In this document: positions 1-7,821 of the stretch, piece by piece
Layout: each line of letters opens with the position of its first letter
Numbering within the stretch: position 1 is the first letter of the stretch
Origin: Clostridia bacterium
GTDB taxonomy: Bacteria; Bacillota; Clostridia; UBA1212
DNA: 57,549 nt
NCBI GenBank assembly: GCA_017848335.1
Contig: JAGDAX010000163.1
Coordinates: 1-57,549 of the forward strand
Reading direction: 5' to 3'
Translations under genes and position numbers: made by a program
The notes under the pieces: generated by a model
Database searches by the model: none
What the model was told of the DNA's origin: nothing
Seen by the model: the letters and a program-made list of their open reading frames with translations, nothing else

Positions 1-90
1 GGTTTCAGCTGATTTCAGTTCAACATTCTGGAATTCTGAACGACGTTGCTGGATCTTTCTAACCAATAAAATCAGTTCTTCCTCGCGCAT
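1..90 (-). CDS. AlbA_2/Schlafen-like ATP-binding protein, N-terminus only
   Basis: Only the first 30 codons are in the window. The reading begins MREEELILLVRKI and continues with RRSEFQNVELKSAE, which has the E-x-x-x-x-E-x-K-x-A pattern typical of the start of AlbA_2 (Schlafen-type) domains found in putative ATP-binding transcriptional regulators. The ATG is preceded by a strong AGGAGG at about 8 nt and by a perfect promoter. It is transcribed leftward out of the window. Its promoter sits inside an array of TTGNCAAG sites, which suggests autoregulation. Family assignment from 30 residues is an inference. Confidence 0.6.
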   Translation of the reverse strand, partial: MREEELILLVRKIQQRRSEFQNVELKSAET

Positions 91-94
91 TGGT

Positions 95-255
95 TGCCAA
101 CCTCCTACTATGACTATCACTATTATACCATCAAGAACGCGATTTGTCAAGTATTACGCTAAATTTGACAACTTTTTTCGCGAGTTTAGCAAGCGGTTGG
201 CAAGTAGTTATTTTATTTGGCAAGTGGTTGACAAGTGCTTGCCAACTTGACAACC
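95..255. promoter_or_regulatory. Array of TTGNCAAG operator-like sites
   Basis: Copies of TTGGCAAGT/TTGACAAGT or their complements are seen at 144-152, 165-173 (TTGACAACT), 197-205, 217-225, 228-236, 237-246 (inverted) and 246-255 (inverted), with a related TTGCCAACC at 95-103 next to the ribosome binding site. They surround the promoter of the AlbA_2-like gene. Such spacing suggests cooperative binding of a repressor, possibly the gene product itself; that is inference. Confidence 0.65.
122..150 (-). promoter_or_regulatory. Consensus sigma-A promoter of the AlbA_2-like gene
   Basis: On the minus strand TTGACA (145-150) is followed by a 17-base spacer and TATAAT (122-127), both perfect consensus hexamers. 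It lies about 30 bases upstream of the start codon at 90. One copy of the TTGNCAAG repeat overlaps the -35 box. Confidence 0.9.
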
Positions 256-350
256 AATCTTTCCTTTTAAGAAACATATTTGTGTAATGGTATCACCTAT
301 GTTTTACACCTTTGCTGCATAATCAAAGATATCATTCTGGACGATTTTGA

Positions 351-590
351 ATGGAGAGCGCTTGTCAAGGGTATCAACGAATATCGGAAACAGGTCATCG
401 ACGAAGACGGATTGCCCGTATCCTTTCAGAGCGTAAGATCCCGAACCCGACGGCGTACTGGCTCGACAAAGGAATCAATCGCGGCGGCAAGAAAATGCCG
501 AAAGATCCGCATCTATGGAAGTGCGTTACCGTTGGCAAGATTCTTTCAAATCAGGAATACTGCGGTGACGTGATCAATTTCAAGACCTAA
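351..590 (+). pseudogene. Serine recombinase remnant
   Basis: The frame from 351 reads RRRRIARILSERKIPNPTAY, then W-LDKGINRGGKKMPKDP, then LWKCVTVGKILSNQEYCGDV and INFKT before a TAA. This is the signature of the PF07508 'Recombinase' domain of large serine recombinases (I-A-R-I-L, P-N-P-T-x-Y, W, I-L-x-N-x-x-Y-x-G-D-V). The resolvase catalytic domain and the zinc-ribbon/C-terminal parts are missing and the protein stops where the family continues, so this is a decayed fragment. A stretch just upstream in another frame (IIKDIILDDFEWRALV) could be a second scrap of the same family. Confidence 0.75.
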
Positions 591-626
591 CATACGATTT
601 AACCCCTAATAGCGGCCAAAATCTAC

Positions 627-654
627 CTGCTCGATTAACCATCGAGCAGTTTTT
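627..654 (+). terminator. Rho-independent terminator after the recombinase remnant
   Basis: A perfect 9-bp stem (CTGCTCGAT / ATCGAGCAG) with a 5-base loop is followed directly by TTTTT. Confidence 0.85.
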
Positions 655-789
655 ATATCCGAAAACCCTCACCGGAAATCCCATATGGTAAAAAAACAAA
701 TCCCAATCTAAGTCGACAAGGCGGAGGTGCAGCGGCACTCGGCACTCTCGTCCGCGCAGCGCTCTCTGGCCTCTGGCCTTTCTCGGCAC

Positions 790-2979
790 TCACCCCTGCC
801 CCTCCTGGCTCTCTTTCTCCAGCGCCCGGTAATCCACCTTTCCCACCGGCGTCTTGGGCAGGCTCTCCCTGAACTCGACGACCGAGGGCACAGAGATCTT
901 CATCATGCGCTCTTTGCAGAAGGAGCGGATGTCATTCTTGAGCATCTCGGACGGGGCCACGCCCTTCTTCAGCACCACGAAGGCCTTGACTTTTTCCATC
1001 TTGTAGTCGTCCTTGATGCCGATGACGCAGCAGGAATCCACGTCCGGGTGTGTGCAGACCATGTTTTCCACCACCGACGGGTAAACGTTGTAGCCCGACG
1101 TCACGATGAGCCGCTTGAGGCGCTGCCTGAAGTAGACGAAGCCGTCCTCGTCAATGACGCCCAGGTCGCCGGTGTGGAGCCAGATCTTGCCGTCCTTGTG
1201 AACGCGAAGAGCGTCGGCGGTCTCCTTCTCGTTGTCGATGTAGCCCTTCATCACCAGCGGCCCGCGAAGAACGATCTCGCCCTCAGAGCCCGCGGGAAGC
1301 GAATCCACCGTGCCCGGCTTCACGATGTCGTAGTAATGGTCGGAGTAAGGTATGCCGATGCTGCCGCGCCTGGCTCCCTTGCGGGGCGTAAGGCAGGACG
1401 CAGTGACGCACTCTGTGGTGCCGTAGCCTTCGCGGATCTCCACGGTGGCGCGGTGCTTCCTGAGGAAGTCGTCCACGCGGTCCTTGAGCTCCGGAAGAAG
1501 CGTATCGCCGCCGGAATAAACGCCCACCAGGAAGGACAGGTCCGCATTCTCGAGCTGCTTCGAGCGCAGAAGGGCCTCAAAAAGCGTGGGCACACCGGGG
1601 ATGAAATTCGGCTTCTTGGTGCGCAGTACCTTCGCGTAGCCCTCGATGGAGAAGCGCGGCATCAGAATGCAGCAGATCCCGAAATAGATGGGCATGTGAA
1701 TGCCTATGCCCAGTCCGAAGCCGTGGAACAGGGGCATCACCGACAGCATTTTGTATTCCGGCTTTATCTCCTCGACCCCGGCAATGCGCGTCTCCAGCGC
1801 CAGCGCATTAAGGTTCAGGTCCGTCAGCATGATGCCTTTGGGCTCTCCGGTGGTGCCTCCGCTGAAGAGGATCACGGCGGTGTCGTCCGGCTTCTTGCCG
1901 GTCCTGTAGTTGCATTCAATGTCGCAGCAAGAGCGCCTGCTCTCATTTACGGGCCTGCTTTCATTCGCGGGCCTGCTCTCATTTGCGGGCCTGCTCTCAT
2001 TTGCGGGCCTGCTCTCATCCGCGGGCCTTCCGCCTTCGCCGGTGCGCTTCCCGGGCTCGTCCGCAAGAATGCGTCCCTCGGCCATAAACCTCCGCCAGCT
2101 CATTGCGTTCGGAGGCAGCTTTCTGCCTGGAATGCGGTCCTTGTTGATGAACTTGTACATGAAGCCCTTGGTGCGGGAAAGGCCGTCGCCGATCGAGGTC
2201 ACGACGGTCATGATTTTCTGGCCCGTGGCCTCGCCGTAGTCCATTGCCGCGCGGTAGTTCTTCTTGAAAAACATGTCCACCGTCACCACGGCCTTGCTTT
2301 TGGACAGCCTGATGTATTGCAGGATCTCGTTCTCGGCGGACAGCGGGTGAATCATTGCCGGCACCGCGCCGATCATGCTGAGGCCGTAGAAGCAGTAGAG
2401 CGCCTGGGGGATGTTGGGGAGCGACAAGGTCACGGCGTCGCCGGGCCTTATTCCCATTGCGTAAAAGCTGCGTCCGGCCAGGACCGCCATCTTTTTCAGC
2501 TTTTTGTATGAAATCTTCGTGCCCTCGAAGTCTATTGCCGCGGCGGCCGGGTTCCTGCTTTCGGAATCCGCAAGGGCCTCGAAAAGAGTTTTCTTAGGAT
2601 AAAGGAGCAGGAATTTGTCCGTCCCGTAGTGCTTCAGCCAGCGTTCGCGGGATTTCATCTCCTCCCAGGGGCTGCCGGGCTCGACGTCGAAAAAGCCCGA
2701 AGCGGCATTGCCGGCATTGGCAGAAGTGCCGGAAGGCGCCGCAGAAGTATCCGCGTTGGCAGAAGTGCCGGAAGGCGCCGCAGAAGTATCCGCGTTGGCA
2801 GAAGTGCCGGAAGGCGCCGCAGAAGGCGCAGCAATATCCGCTGCATCCGCGCCGTCCGCTCTTCCCGCGGCGTCCGCATTGTCCGACGTGTCCGCCGTAT
2901 CCGCTGTGTCCGCATTATCCAACGTGTCCGCCGTATCCGCTGTGTCCGCATTGTTCTTTAAACAGTCAAAAGAATCCAT
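790..2979 (-). CDS. AMP-dependent acyl-CoA synthetase/ligase
   Basis: A 730-residue member of the adenylate-forming superfamily, expected to activate a fatty or other carboxylic acid as acyl-AMP and transfer it to CoA. Seen: the phosphate-binding motif LFSGGTTGEPKGIMLT, the GYGTTE motif, the HTGDLGVIDEDGF hinge region, RLKRLIVTSGYNVYP, and the C-terminal catalytic lysine in PKTPVGKVDYR. The start at 2979 (MDSFDCLKNN) is chosen because GGAGG lies 7 nt upstream; the longer open frame has no better site. Unusual features are an N-terminal segment of about 90 residues made of tandem repeats (PSGTSANADTSAA units and ADTADT units) and an internal insertion of PANESR repeats around 1940-2025. Both are in-frame expansions in a conserved enzyme. 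Substrate cannot be read from the sequence. Confidence 0.9.
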   Translation of the reverse strand: MDSFDCLKNNADTADTADTLDNADTADTADTSDNADAAGRADGADAADIAAPSAAPSGTSANADTSAAPSGTSANADTSAAPSGTSANAGNAASGFFDVEPGSPWEEMKSRERWLKHYGTDKFLLLYPKKTLFEALADSESRNPAAAAIDFEGTKISYKKLKKMAVLAGRSFYAMGIRPGDAVTLSLPNIPQALYCFYGLSMIGAVPAMIHPLSAENEILQYIRLSKSKAVVTVDMFFKKNYRAAMDYGEATGQKIMTVVTSIGDGLSRTKGFMYKFINKDRIPGRKLPPNAMSWRRFMAEGRILADEPGKRTGEGGRPADESRPANESRPANESRPANESRPVNESRRSCCDIECNYRTGKKPDDTAVILFSGGTTGEPKGIMLTDLNLNALALETRIAGVEEIKPEYKMLSVMPLFHGFGLGIGIHMPIYFGICCILMPRFSIEGYAKVLRTKKPNFIPGVPTLFEALLRSKQLENADLSFLVGVYSGGDTLLPELKDRVDDFLRKHRATVEIREGYGTTECVTASCLTPRKGARRGSIGIPYSDHYYDIVKPGTVDSLPAGSEGEIVLRGPLVMKGYIDNEKETADALRVHKDGKIWLHTGDLGVIDEDGFVYFRQRLKRLIVTSGYNVYPSVVENMVCTHPDVDSCCVIGIKDDYKMEKVKAFVVLKKGVAPSEMLKNDIRSFCKERMMKISVPSVVEFRESLPKTPVGKVDYRALEKESQEGQG

Positions 2980-3050
2980 AAATCCTCCGTCAATAATTCG
3001 AAGCGGCCGTCGCCGCGGCCTTAAAGACACAAGGCAGTGCCGCTGTCTAG

Positions 3051-3078
3051 ATTATATACTTTGCCAAAAAAAAAGCAA
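3051..3078 (-). promoter_or_regulatory. Promoter of the acyl-CoA synthetase gene
   Basis: On the minus strand TATAAT (3051-3056) is preceded at 16 bases by TTGCTT (3073-3078). The -35 overlaps the T-tract and stem of the upstream small-RNA terminator. The -10 is strong, the -35 weak. Confidence 0.55.
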
Positions 3079-3100
3079 GCAATCATCACTGATTGCTCGC
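3066..3100 (-). terminator. Intrinsic terminator of the upstream small RNA
   Basis: Read on the minus strand: an 11-bp stem with one mismatch (GCGAGCAATCA / TGATTGCTTGC) and a 4-base loop, followed by nine T. It ends the leftward transcript that begins near 3223 and would also stop read-through from the hydrogenase gene. Confidence 0.85.
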
Positions 3101-3223
3101 CTTTAAAAGGGAATAGGGGGTTTTTATAATTGCGGCCTATGAAAAAGGAAAGGAGTTTGCAAATCGCCACAACAGTTAGGAGGAGGTGCCGCAATTATGT
3201 GCTCGGGGTTTGGTCCCCTTGCG
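3066..3223 (-). ncRNA. Candidate structured small RNA with C-rich loops
   Basis: Between two leftward genes lies a unit with its own -10 box (TATAAT at 3230-3235), about 155 nt of sequence without a convincing reading frame, and a strong terminator. A perfect 11-bp inverted repeat (ATAATTGCGGC, 3126-3136 and 3188-3198) encloses a 51-nt loop; a small GGGG/CCCC hairpin precedes it. On the minus strand the unpaired parts are rich in anti-Shine-Dalgarno-like text: ACCTCCTCCTAAC, AACTCCTTTCC and AACCCCCTATTCCC. This resembles regulatory RNAs that carry several C-rich seed loops (for example the Rsa and LhrC types), and the long closing stem also leaves a 6S-like RNA possible. No family is recognised by sequence. 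Confidence 0.5.
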
Positions 3224-3229
3224 TCTCTA

Positions 3230-3235
3230 ATTATA
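3230..3235 (-). promoter_or_regulatory. -10 box of the small RNA promoter
   Basis: TATAAT on the minus strand, about 7 bases before the inferred RNA start. No good -35 hexamer is visible at 16-18 bases. Confidence 0.5.
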
Positions 3236-3353
3236 CTCAGTTAAATTGAAACAAACTTAAAGCGCTTCCCTGCAGCAAATTCTGTTTTAAGGTTATTTTA
3301 AACGTTTGACCTGCGCGGGATTACCGGCTTCTCCATTCTGCAATGCAGCGAAT

Positions 3354-4805
3354 TCACTCCCTGAGCGCCGCACCCTTCTCCGCGGTCTCCAGAATCTTGC
3401 GCCCCTTGACCTCGCCGGCGTGCTTCTCGAGCATCGGGATAATATCTCCGCCAAGGTGCCGCAGCGACACGGGCCCGTTAATGCACCCTCCGACGCAGGC
3501 CATGCCCTCGATGAAGTTCCCGTCAGCCCTGCCGTAGACGGCCTTTCTGAGCGTTTTAATGCACTCCTCGGTGCCCGCGGCAATGCAGGTCTTGATCTCG
3601 AAGCTGTCCTCAAGGCCCTCGGATTCCTCGCGCATCGCCTTGGTGACCGCAGTGGCCACGCCGCCCGATCTTGCGAAATTGCGCCCGTATCTGGAAGCAT
3701 CCGCCACGTTCACGGGCTCCAGCGCAGCAATATCAATATTCCGCGCATCGAAAAGCGCGTCCATTTCCTCGAAGGTGATCACGTTGTCAATGAAGGGCTT
3801 CACCTCTGCCAGCTCGGCCTCGGCCTTCTTGGCGGTGCAGGGCCCGATGAACACCACCTTTGCCCCCGGCAGCCTTTCCTTTACGTGCATCGCCGCCATG
3901 ACCATAGGCGAAGGCGTTTCCGAAATCTGGGCCGCCAGCTCCGGGAATTTCTTCCTGACAAGCGACACAAACGCGGGGCAGCAGGAGCTCATGAGGGTAC
4001 CCTTGTCGGCAAGCTCCCTGGCCTCCCTGGCCGCAGTCATATCCGCGCCAAGAGCCGCCTCCGTCACGTGCGTGAAGCCCAGCTTCAGCAGCCCGGCCAC
4101 CACCTGATCCACGTGAACGTTCTTGTACTGCACCGCCACGGAGGGCGCCACCACGGCCACCAGCTTCCGGTTCGGATTGTCGCGGGCCTCCTTCAGAAGC
4201 TCCACGGTCTCGAGCACAAAGGACTTCTCGACAATAGCCCCAAAAGGACACTGGTTGACGCACGCGCCGCATACCGTGCAATCCTGCTGGCGAACCGTGG
4301 CGGCGCCGTCCTCGTCCATACCGATAGCGCCGGTCTGACACGCATTCTCGCAGGGTCTCCTGTAATTCACCACCGCGGCGTAAGGGCACACCTGGGAGCA
4401 CTTGCCGCACTGGACGCACTTCTCCACGTCAATATGAGCCCGCTGCTTCTCGTTGAAGGTGATCGCACCCCTGGGGCACACCGCCTCGCACCTGTGGGCA
4501 AGGCAGCCCCTGCAATTATCCGTCACCTGGTACCCGCCCTTGGCGCACTCGTCGCAGGCGATGCTTATGACCTGAACGATGTCCGGCCCGCAAAGCCCCA
4601 TGGCCACCTTGATCCTCTCCGCGAGAATAGCTCTCTCCTTGTAAACGCAGCACCGCATGGTGGGCTTGTTGCCGGGAATGATCTTCTGCGGAATGTTAAG
4701 CACGGTCTCCGCAAGCTTGCTCTCGAAGGCCGCCTCAGCCACATATTTAATGACCATGTGCTTTATATGCTGTACTCTTGTCTCAAAATTATACTCTTTT
4801 GGCAA
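3354..4805 (-). CDS. Monomeric [FeFe] hydrogenase, group B-like
   Basis: A 483-residue iron hydrogenase that should interconvert protons and H2 with ferredoxin-type electron carriers in the cytoplasm. Three ferredoxin-like Cys clusters are visible (C98/101/106/110, C130/133/136/140, C176/179/182/186), followed by the H-cluster domain with L1 SSCCPAF (273-279), L2 GPCTAKK (321-327) and L3 EGMACVGGC (433-441) followed by NGP. The L1 'CCPAF' and L3 'GGCINGP' variants fit group B rather than the classical TSCCPGW / GGGQP group A form. The start is TTG, supported by GGAGG about 8 nt upstream; no ATG is better placed. It stands alone, with no maturation genes nearby. A small-RNA unit separates it from the downstream acyl-CoA synthetase. 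Confidence 0.92.
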   Translation of the reverse strand: MPKEYNFETRVQHIKHMVIKYVAEAAFESKLAETVLNIPQKIIPGNKPTMRCCVYKERAILAERIKVAMGLCGPDIVQVISIACDECAKGGYQVTDNCRGCLAHRCEAVCPRGAITFNEKQRAHIDVEKCVQCGKCSQVCPYAAVVNYRRPCENACQTGAIGMDEDGAATVRQQDCTVCGACVNQCPFGAIVEKSFVLETVELLKEARDNPNRKLVAVVAPSVAVQYKNVHVDQVVAGLLKLGFTHVTEAALGADMTAAREARELADKGTLMSSCCPAFVSLVRKKFPELAAQISETPSPMVMAAMHVKERLPGAKVVFIGPCTAKKAEAELAEVKPFIDNVITFEEMDALFDARNIDIAALEPVNVADASRYGRNFARSGGVATAVTKAMREESEGLEDSFEIKTCIAAGTEECIKTLRKAVYGRADGNFIEGMACVGGCINGPVSLRHLGGDIIPMLEKHAGEVKGRKILETAEKGAALRE

Positions 4806-4912
4806 AATTGCGCCTCCGATAATGTAGTTTGGTTTTGGTAGTGCCCGGTGCCTGAAACAGGCCAGAGGCTACAGGCCAGAGGCCGGAGCGCAGCTGCGCG
4901 GACGCAAAAAGC

Positions 4913-7219
4913 TCACCTGACCTTAAAGATCTCGATCCCCTGGCTGTCGTAAACCTTCTCGTAATTCGCCCTCAAATAGTCCGTGATGAGGTCACTGCCG
5001 AACTCGCCGCGCTCGTAATCGCCCACGTACACGTAGTCGATGCCGGCCGACTCCTTGGCGGACTCAAAGAAGGCCGCGTCCGTAAACATACGGCGCATAA
5101 AGACTTCGCGGGATCTGTAATTGACGCCGTGGAAATAGAGGAACGTGCCCGCGCCCACGTAAATGTTCCTGCCCGTCAGCGCCGCAATGGCGTTGTTGTG
5201 GTTGTTCTTGCAGAGGAATACCGCCGTAGGCTCCGTGTTTTCCCCGATCCAGAAGGCCGCCTGCGTGTTGGCCTTGTTGTACAGCTGGTAAGCCGGCCCG
5301 GTGTTCTTTTCCTTGTTGCGCAGGCCGGAGACGTATTCGCGGGCAATCGTCAGCGAGCCCGGCAATATCATCACGATAATGAGAATCGCCGCGGCAAAGC
5401 GGATGCCCCGGATGTCCTTGAGGCGCTCCATGACCTTGCCGAACAGATCCGCCGTCATTATGGCCACAAAAAGGTACCATACAAAGAACAGCTTGATATT
5501 GTCGTACAGGTTGGGCTGGAACACGATAAGCTCCGCCACGAGGAAGATCAGGAATGCCCCGGTGTAGGCCATGCGCTTGTGCTTCTCCGCGCTGAGAAAG
5601 GCGGTGGGGATGAGCAGGAACGCGATGCCCACGTTCTTGACCCAAAACCATATCCAGCTGTCGCCGGCCTCGCTGTTGGACCAGTTGAACACAAACCGCA
5701 GGAAGTGCTCGCCGCCCACGGCATTGAAGGTCCACTGGAGCAGCTGCGGCACGGAAAGGAGCAGCGCCGGAATGCCGAAGGCCAGCCACGAAAGCAGCGT
5801 GCCTGTTTTCATCCTGTCCCTAATGAGGCTCACCGCGATCCACGCGATGGCAATGAGTCCCACCGCAAAATAGGAGTGGGTGTGCACCATCGGCAGCAGC
5901 CCGGCCATTATTCCAGCGGGCAGGAAGTAGCTCTTCTTCTCCTCAAACACCGCCCGGTAGAGCACGTATATCACCGCAAAAAGGCAGCACCACCCGAAAA
6001 GCGTGGCCCTCTGCGGCAGAAGCATGTCCGCGATGACGTTGGTCCACCTGACGTTCTCGCCCACCAGATTGGTGGGAGTTTCGTAAAACGCCGTGAATAT
6101 GCGGGTGAAATTCTTGGGCTCGGTCTTGGTCCCGTCAAGGAAATAGAACAGCCCCAGGCCGCCGTCCAGAAGGAAAAGCACGTAAGCCACAGCCGTCCGG
6201 CCGGTCTTCTTGAGAATGACCCCGGCAAGGCACCACACGCCCATAAACACCAGCAGGAACGCCCCGAACATAGGCACCATATAGGCCCAGCGGAGCGGCG
6301 TGCCGAAAAGCAGCAGCGACGACGAAACCGAGTCGCACAGGAATGGGTAATTGAGGGGCTCGACGCCGCCCATCAGCGAATAGGCCGGCGGGAACATGTT
6401 CTGGTTCGCGATGCTTGTGACGAAGCCGAGATGCATGTTCATGTCGCCGTAGGTGCACTGGCCCGTGTAAAAGCTGCCGTCGTCGTAGTTCAGCGTGTGC
6501 GACAGGAGCATCAATATCACCAGCACCAGGAAGGGCACCACCGCGATAATGAGCGCCGCGTCGTCCTTCGTGAATTTTGTGAGGAATTTGCGGAAGGGCT
6601 CCGCCGCCCGCGCAAGAAGCATCCTGGGCGACACGGGGGCTTTGGGGGAAGCGCCGCCGAAGGCGTTTCGGAAAAAGCTGCCAAAGGCCGGGCCTGCGGC
6701 GGCCGCGTTTGTTTGGTCTGCCCCGGCGGTTTGACCGCCGGTTTGCCCGGCTGCCCGGCCTGTTGTCTGACCGGCTGTTTGATTGGCTGTTTTTTCGGCC
6801 GTTTGCCCGGCTGTTTGTTCTGTTTGGGCGCCTGCCCGGGCGAAGTCAGCGTTTGCCTGCCCGGTATCCGCTACGGTAAACAGAGTCTCCTGCTGCTCGT
6901 CAGCGTCGCCGAAGTCCGTGAGCGACCGCCTCTCCGGGGATGCCGCGGCGGGATCTCTTCCGGCGTCGAAACAGGCCTTGCCGAGCACCAGCGCCGCCAC
7001 CGTGACCAGCGAAAGCACCATGCCGAGAATATGCGAACTCACCGTGAAGCCCATCATAAACGAGAAGGGCACGTGGGACCACATAAGAAGCAGCATGCCG
7101 CAAACGCCGCCAAGCCAGATCTTTACGAGAAAGGATTTCTCTTTCGCGAAAAGCACGGCCCCGGCGGTTATTCCGAGAGTTATGTAGAAAAGAAAAAGTA
7201 ATATTCCACCCATAATCAT
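4913..7219 (-). CDS. Large polytopic membrane protein, GT-C glycosyltransferase-like
   Basis: A 768-residue integral membrane protein with many hydrophobic helices. After the N-terminal helices there is a hydrophilic linker, then a segment with YGDMNMHLGF (about residue 257) and PPAYSLMGG, an arrangement typical of the first external loop of GT-C-fold lipid-linked sugar transferases, and a soluble C-terminal part (TGRNIYVGAG, VYVGDYERG). It probably transfers a sugar from a lipid carrier at the outer face; donor and acceptor are unknown. The linker around 6700-6850 is a low-complexity run of QTAGQT-type repeats, an in-frame minisatellite like that in the acyl-CoA synthetase. The start codon has only a weak GGA upstream; a second ATG lies two codons in. 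Confidence 0.7.
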   Translation of the reverse strand: MIMGGILLFLFYITLGITAGAVLFAKEKSFLVKIWLGGVCGMLLLMWSHVPFSFMMGFTVSSHILGMVLSLVTVAALVLGKACFDAGRDPAAASPERRSLTDFGDADEQQETLFTVADTGQANADFARAGAQTEQTAGQTAEKTANQTAGQTTGRAAGQTGGQTAGADQTNAAAAGPAFGSFFRNAFGGASPKAPVSPRMLLARAAEPFRKFLTKFTKDDAALIIAVVPFLVLVILMLLSHTLNYDDGSFYTGQCTYGDMNMHLGFVTSIANQNMFPPAYSLMGGVEPLNYPFLCDSVSSSLLLFGTPLRWAYMVPMFGAFLLVFMGVWCLAGVILKKTGRTAVAYVLFLLDGGLGLFYFLDGTKTEPKNFTRIFTAFYETPTNLVGENVRWTNVIADMLLPQRATLFGWCCLFAVIYVLYRAVFEEKKSYFLPAGIMAGLLPMVHTHSYFAVGLIAIAWIAVSLIRDRMKTGTLLSWLAFGIPALLLSVPQLLQWTFNAVGGEHFLRFVFNWSNSEAGDSWIWFWVKNVGIAFLLIPTAFLSAEKHKRMAYTGAFLIFLVAELIVFQPNLYDNIKLFFVWYLFVAIMTADLFGKVMERLKDIRGIRFAAAILIIVMILPGSLTIAREYVSGLRNKEKNTGPAYQLYNKANTQAAFWIGENTEPTAVFLCKNNHNNAIAALTGRNIYVGAGTFLYFHGVNYRSREVFMRRMFTDAAFFESAKESAGIDYVYVGDYERGEFGSDLITDYLRANYEKVYDSQGIEIFKVR

Positions 7220-7809
7220 TCATCCGGCCCGGTGCCGCCAACGGCAGGCCCGCCGCGAGACCATCGTCACTTGCGTAAAGAGCATTTAATCAGCAAGGCT
7301 GTGTAAATGCTGATTTAACAGCTATTTTTGCGTGCGCGACCCTGAAGCTGTACGAAGGTACTGCGAACGGGGAGCTCGCGCAAAGCAAGTGACGAATTAA
7401 AGTCGTAAGACACCTTGTTTCGCTCAAGTTACGCGGGAAGTTGAGTAAGACACCTTGTTTCACTCAAGTTACGCGGAAAGTTGAATTTCAGCTCAAATTT
7501 CGCTTATCTCTCATGTTGATAAATCTCGTCACTTGCGTAAAGAGCATTTAATCAGCAAGTCTGTGTAAATGCTGATTTAATAGCTATTTTTGCGTGCGCG
7601 ACCCTGAAGCTGTACGAAGGTACTGCGAATGGGGAGCTCGCGCAAAGCAAGTGACGAATTAAAGTCGTAAGACACCTTGTTTCACTCAAGCTACGCGGAA
7701 AGTTGAGTAAGGACACCTTGTTTCGCTCAAGTTACGCGGAAAGTTGAATTTCAGCTCAAATTTCGCTTATCTCTCATTTTGACAATATCGTCACTTGCGT
7801 AAAGAGCAT
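7220..7809. other. Gene-free stretch filled by a tandem repeat
   Basis: This 590-base stretch has no credible gene. Apart from about 45 bases at its right-hand start it is occupied by the two-and-a-bit copies of the 262/263-bp repeat described separately. Confidence 0.8.
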
Positions 7810-7821
7810 TTAATCAGCATT
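7265..7821. repeat. 262/263-bp tandem repeat with internal inverted repeats
   Basis: CGTCACTTGCG begins unit 1 at 7265, unit 2 at 7527 and a 32-base partial unit 3 at 7790. Each unit has a 130-bp section bounded by the 10-bp inverted repeat CGTCACTTGC / GCAAGTGACG (7265-7274 and 7385-7394 in unit 1), with nested GCATTTA / TAAATGC arms, and then two copies of a ~40-bp subrepeat beginning TAAGACACCTTGTTTCRCTC. The partial third copy supplies the last codons and stop of the neighbouring lyxose isomerase gene. It could be a MITE-like or REP-like element that has duplicated. Confidence 0.9.

Noticed and set aside
280..573. 97-codon frame over the recombinase remnant
   Set aside because: The conserved recombinase motifs are in the other frame; only a short stretch of this one looks protein-like.
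727..2511. Long open frame on the plus strand opposite the acyl-CoA synthetase
   Set aside because: His/Arg/Ala-rich shadow typical of GC-rich coding DNA; no ribosome binding site and no motif, while the minus strand has a full conserved enzyme. The same applies to 5129-7201 and 3306-4841.
7265..7821. Tandem units considered as a CRISPR array
   Set aside because: Units are 262/263 bp and contiguous, with no short direct repeats separated by unique spacers.
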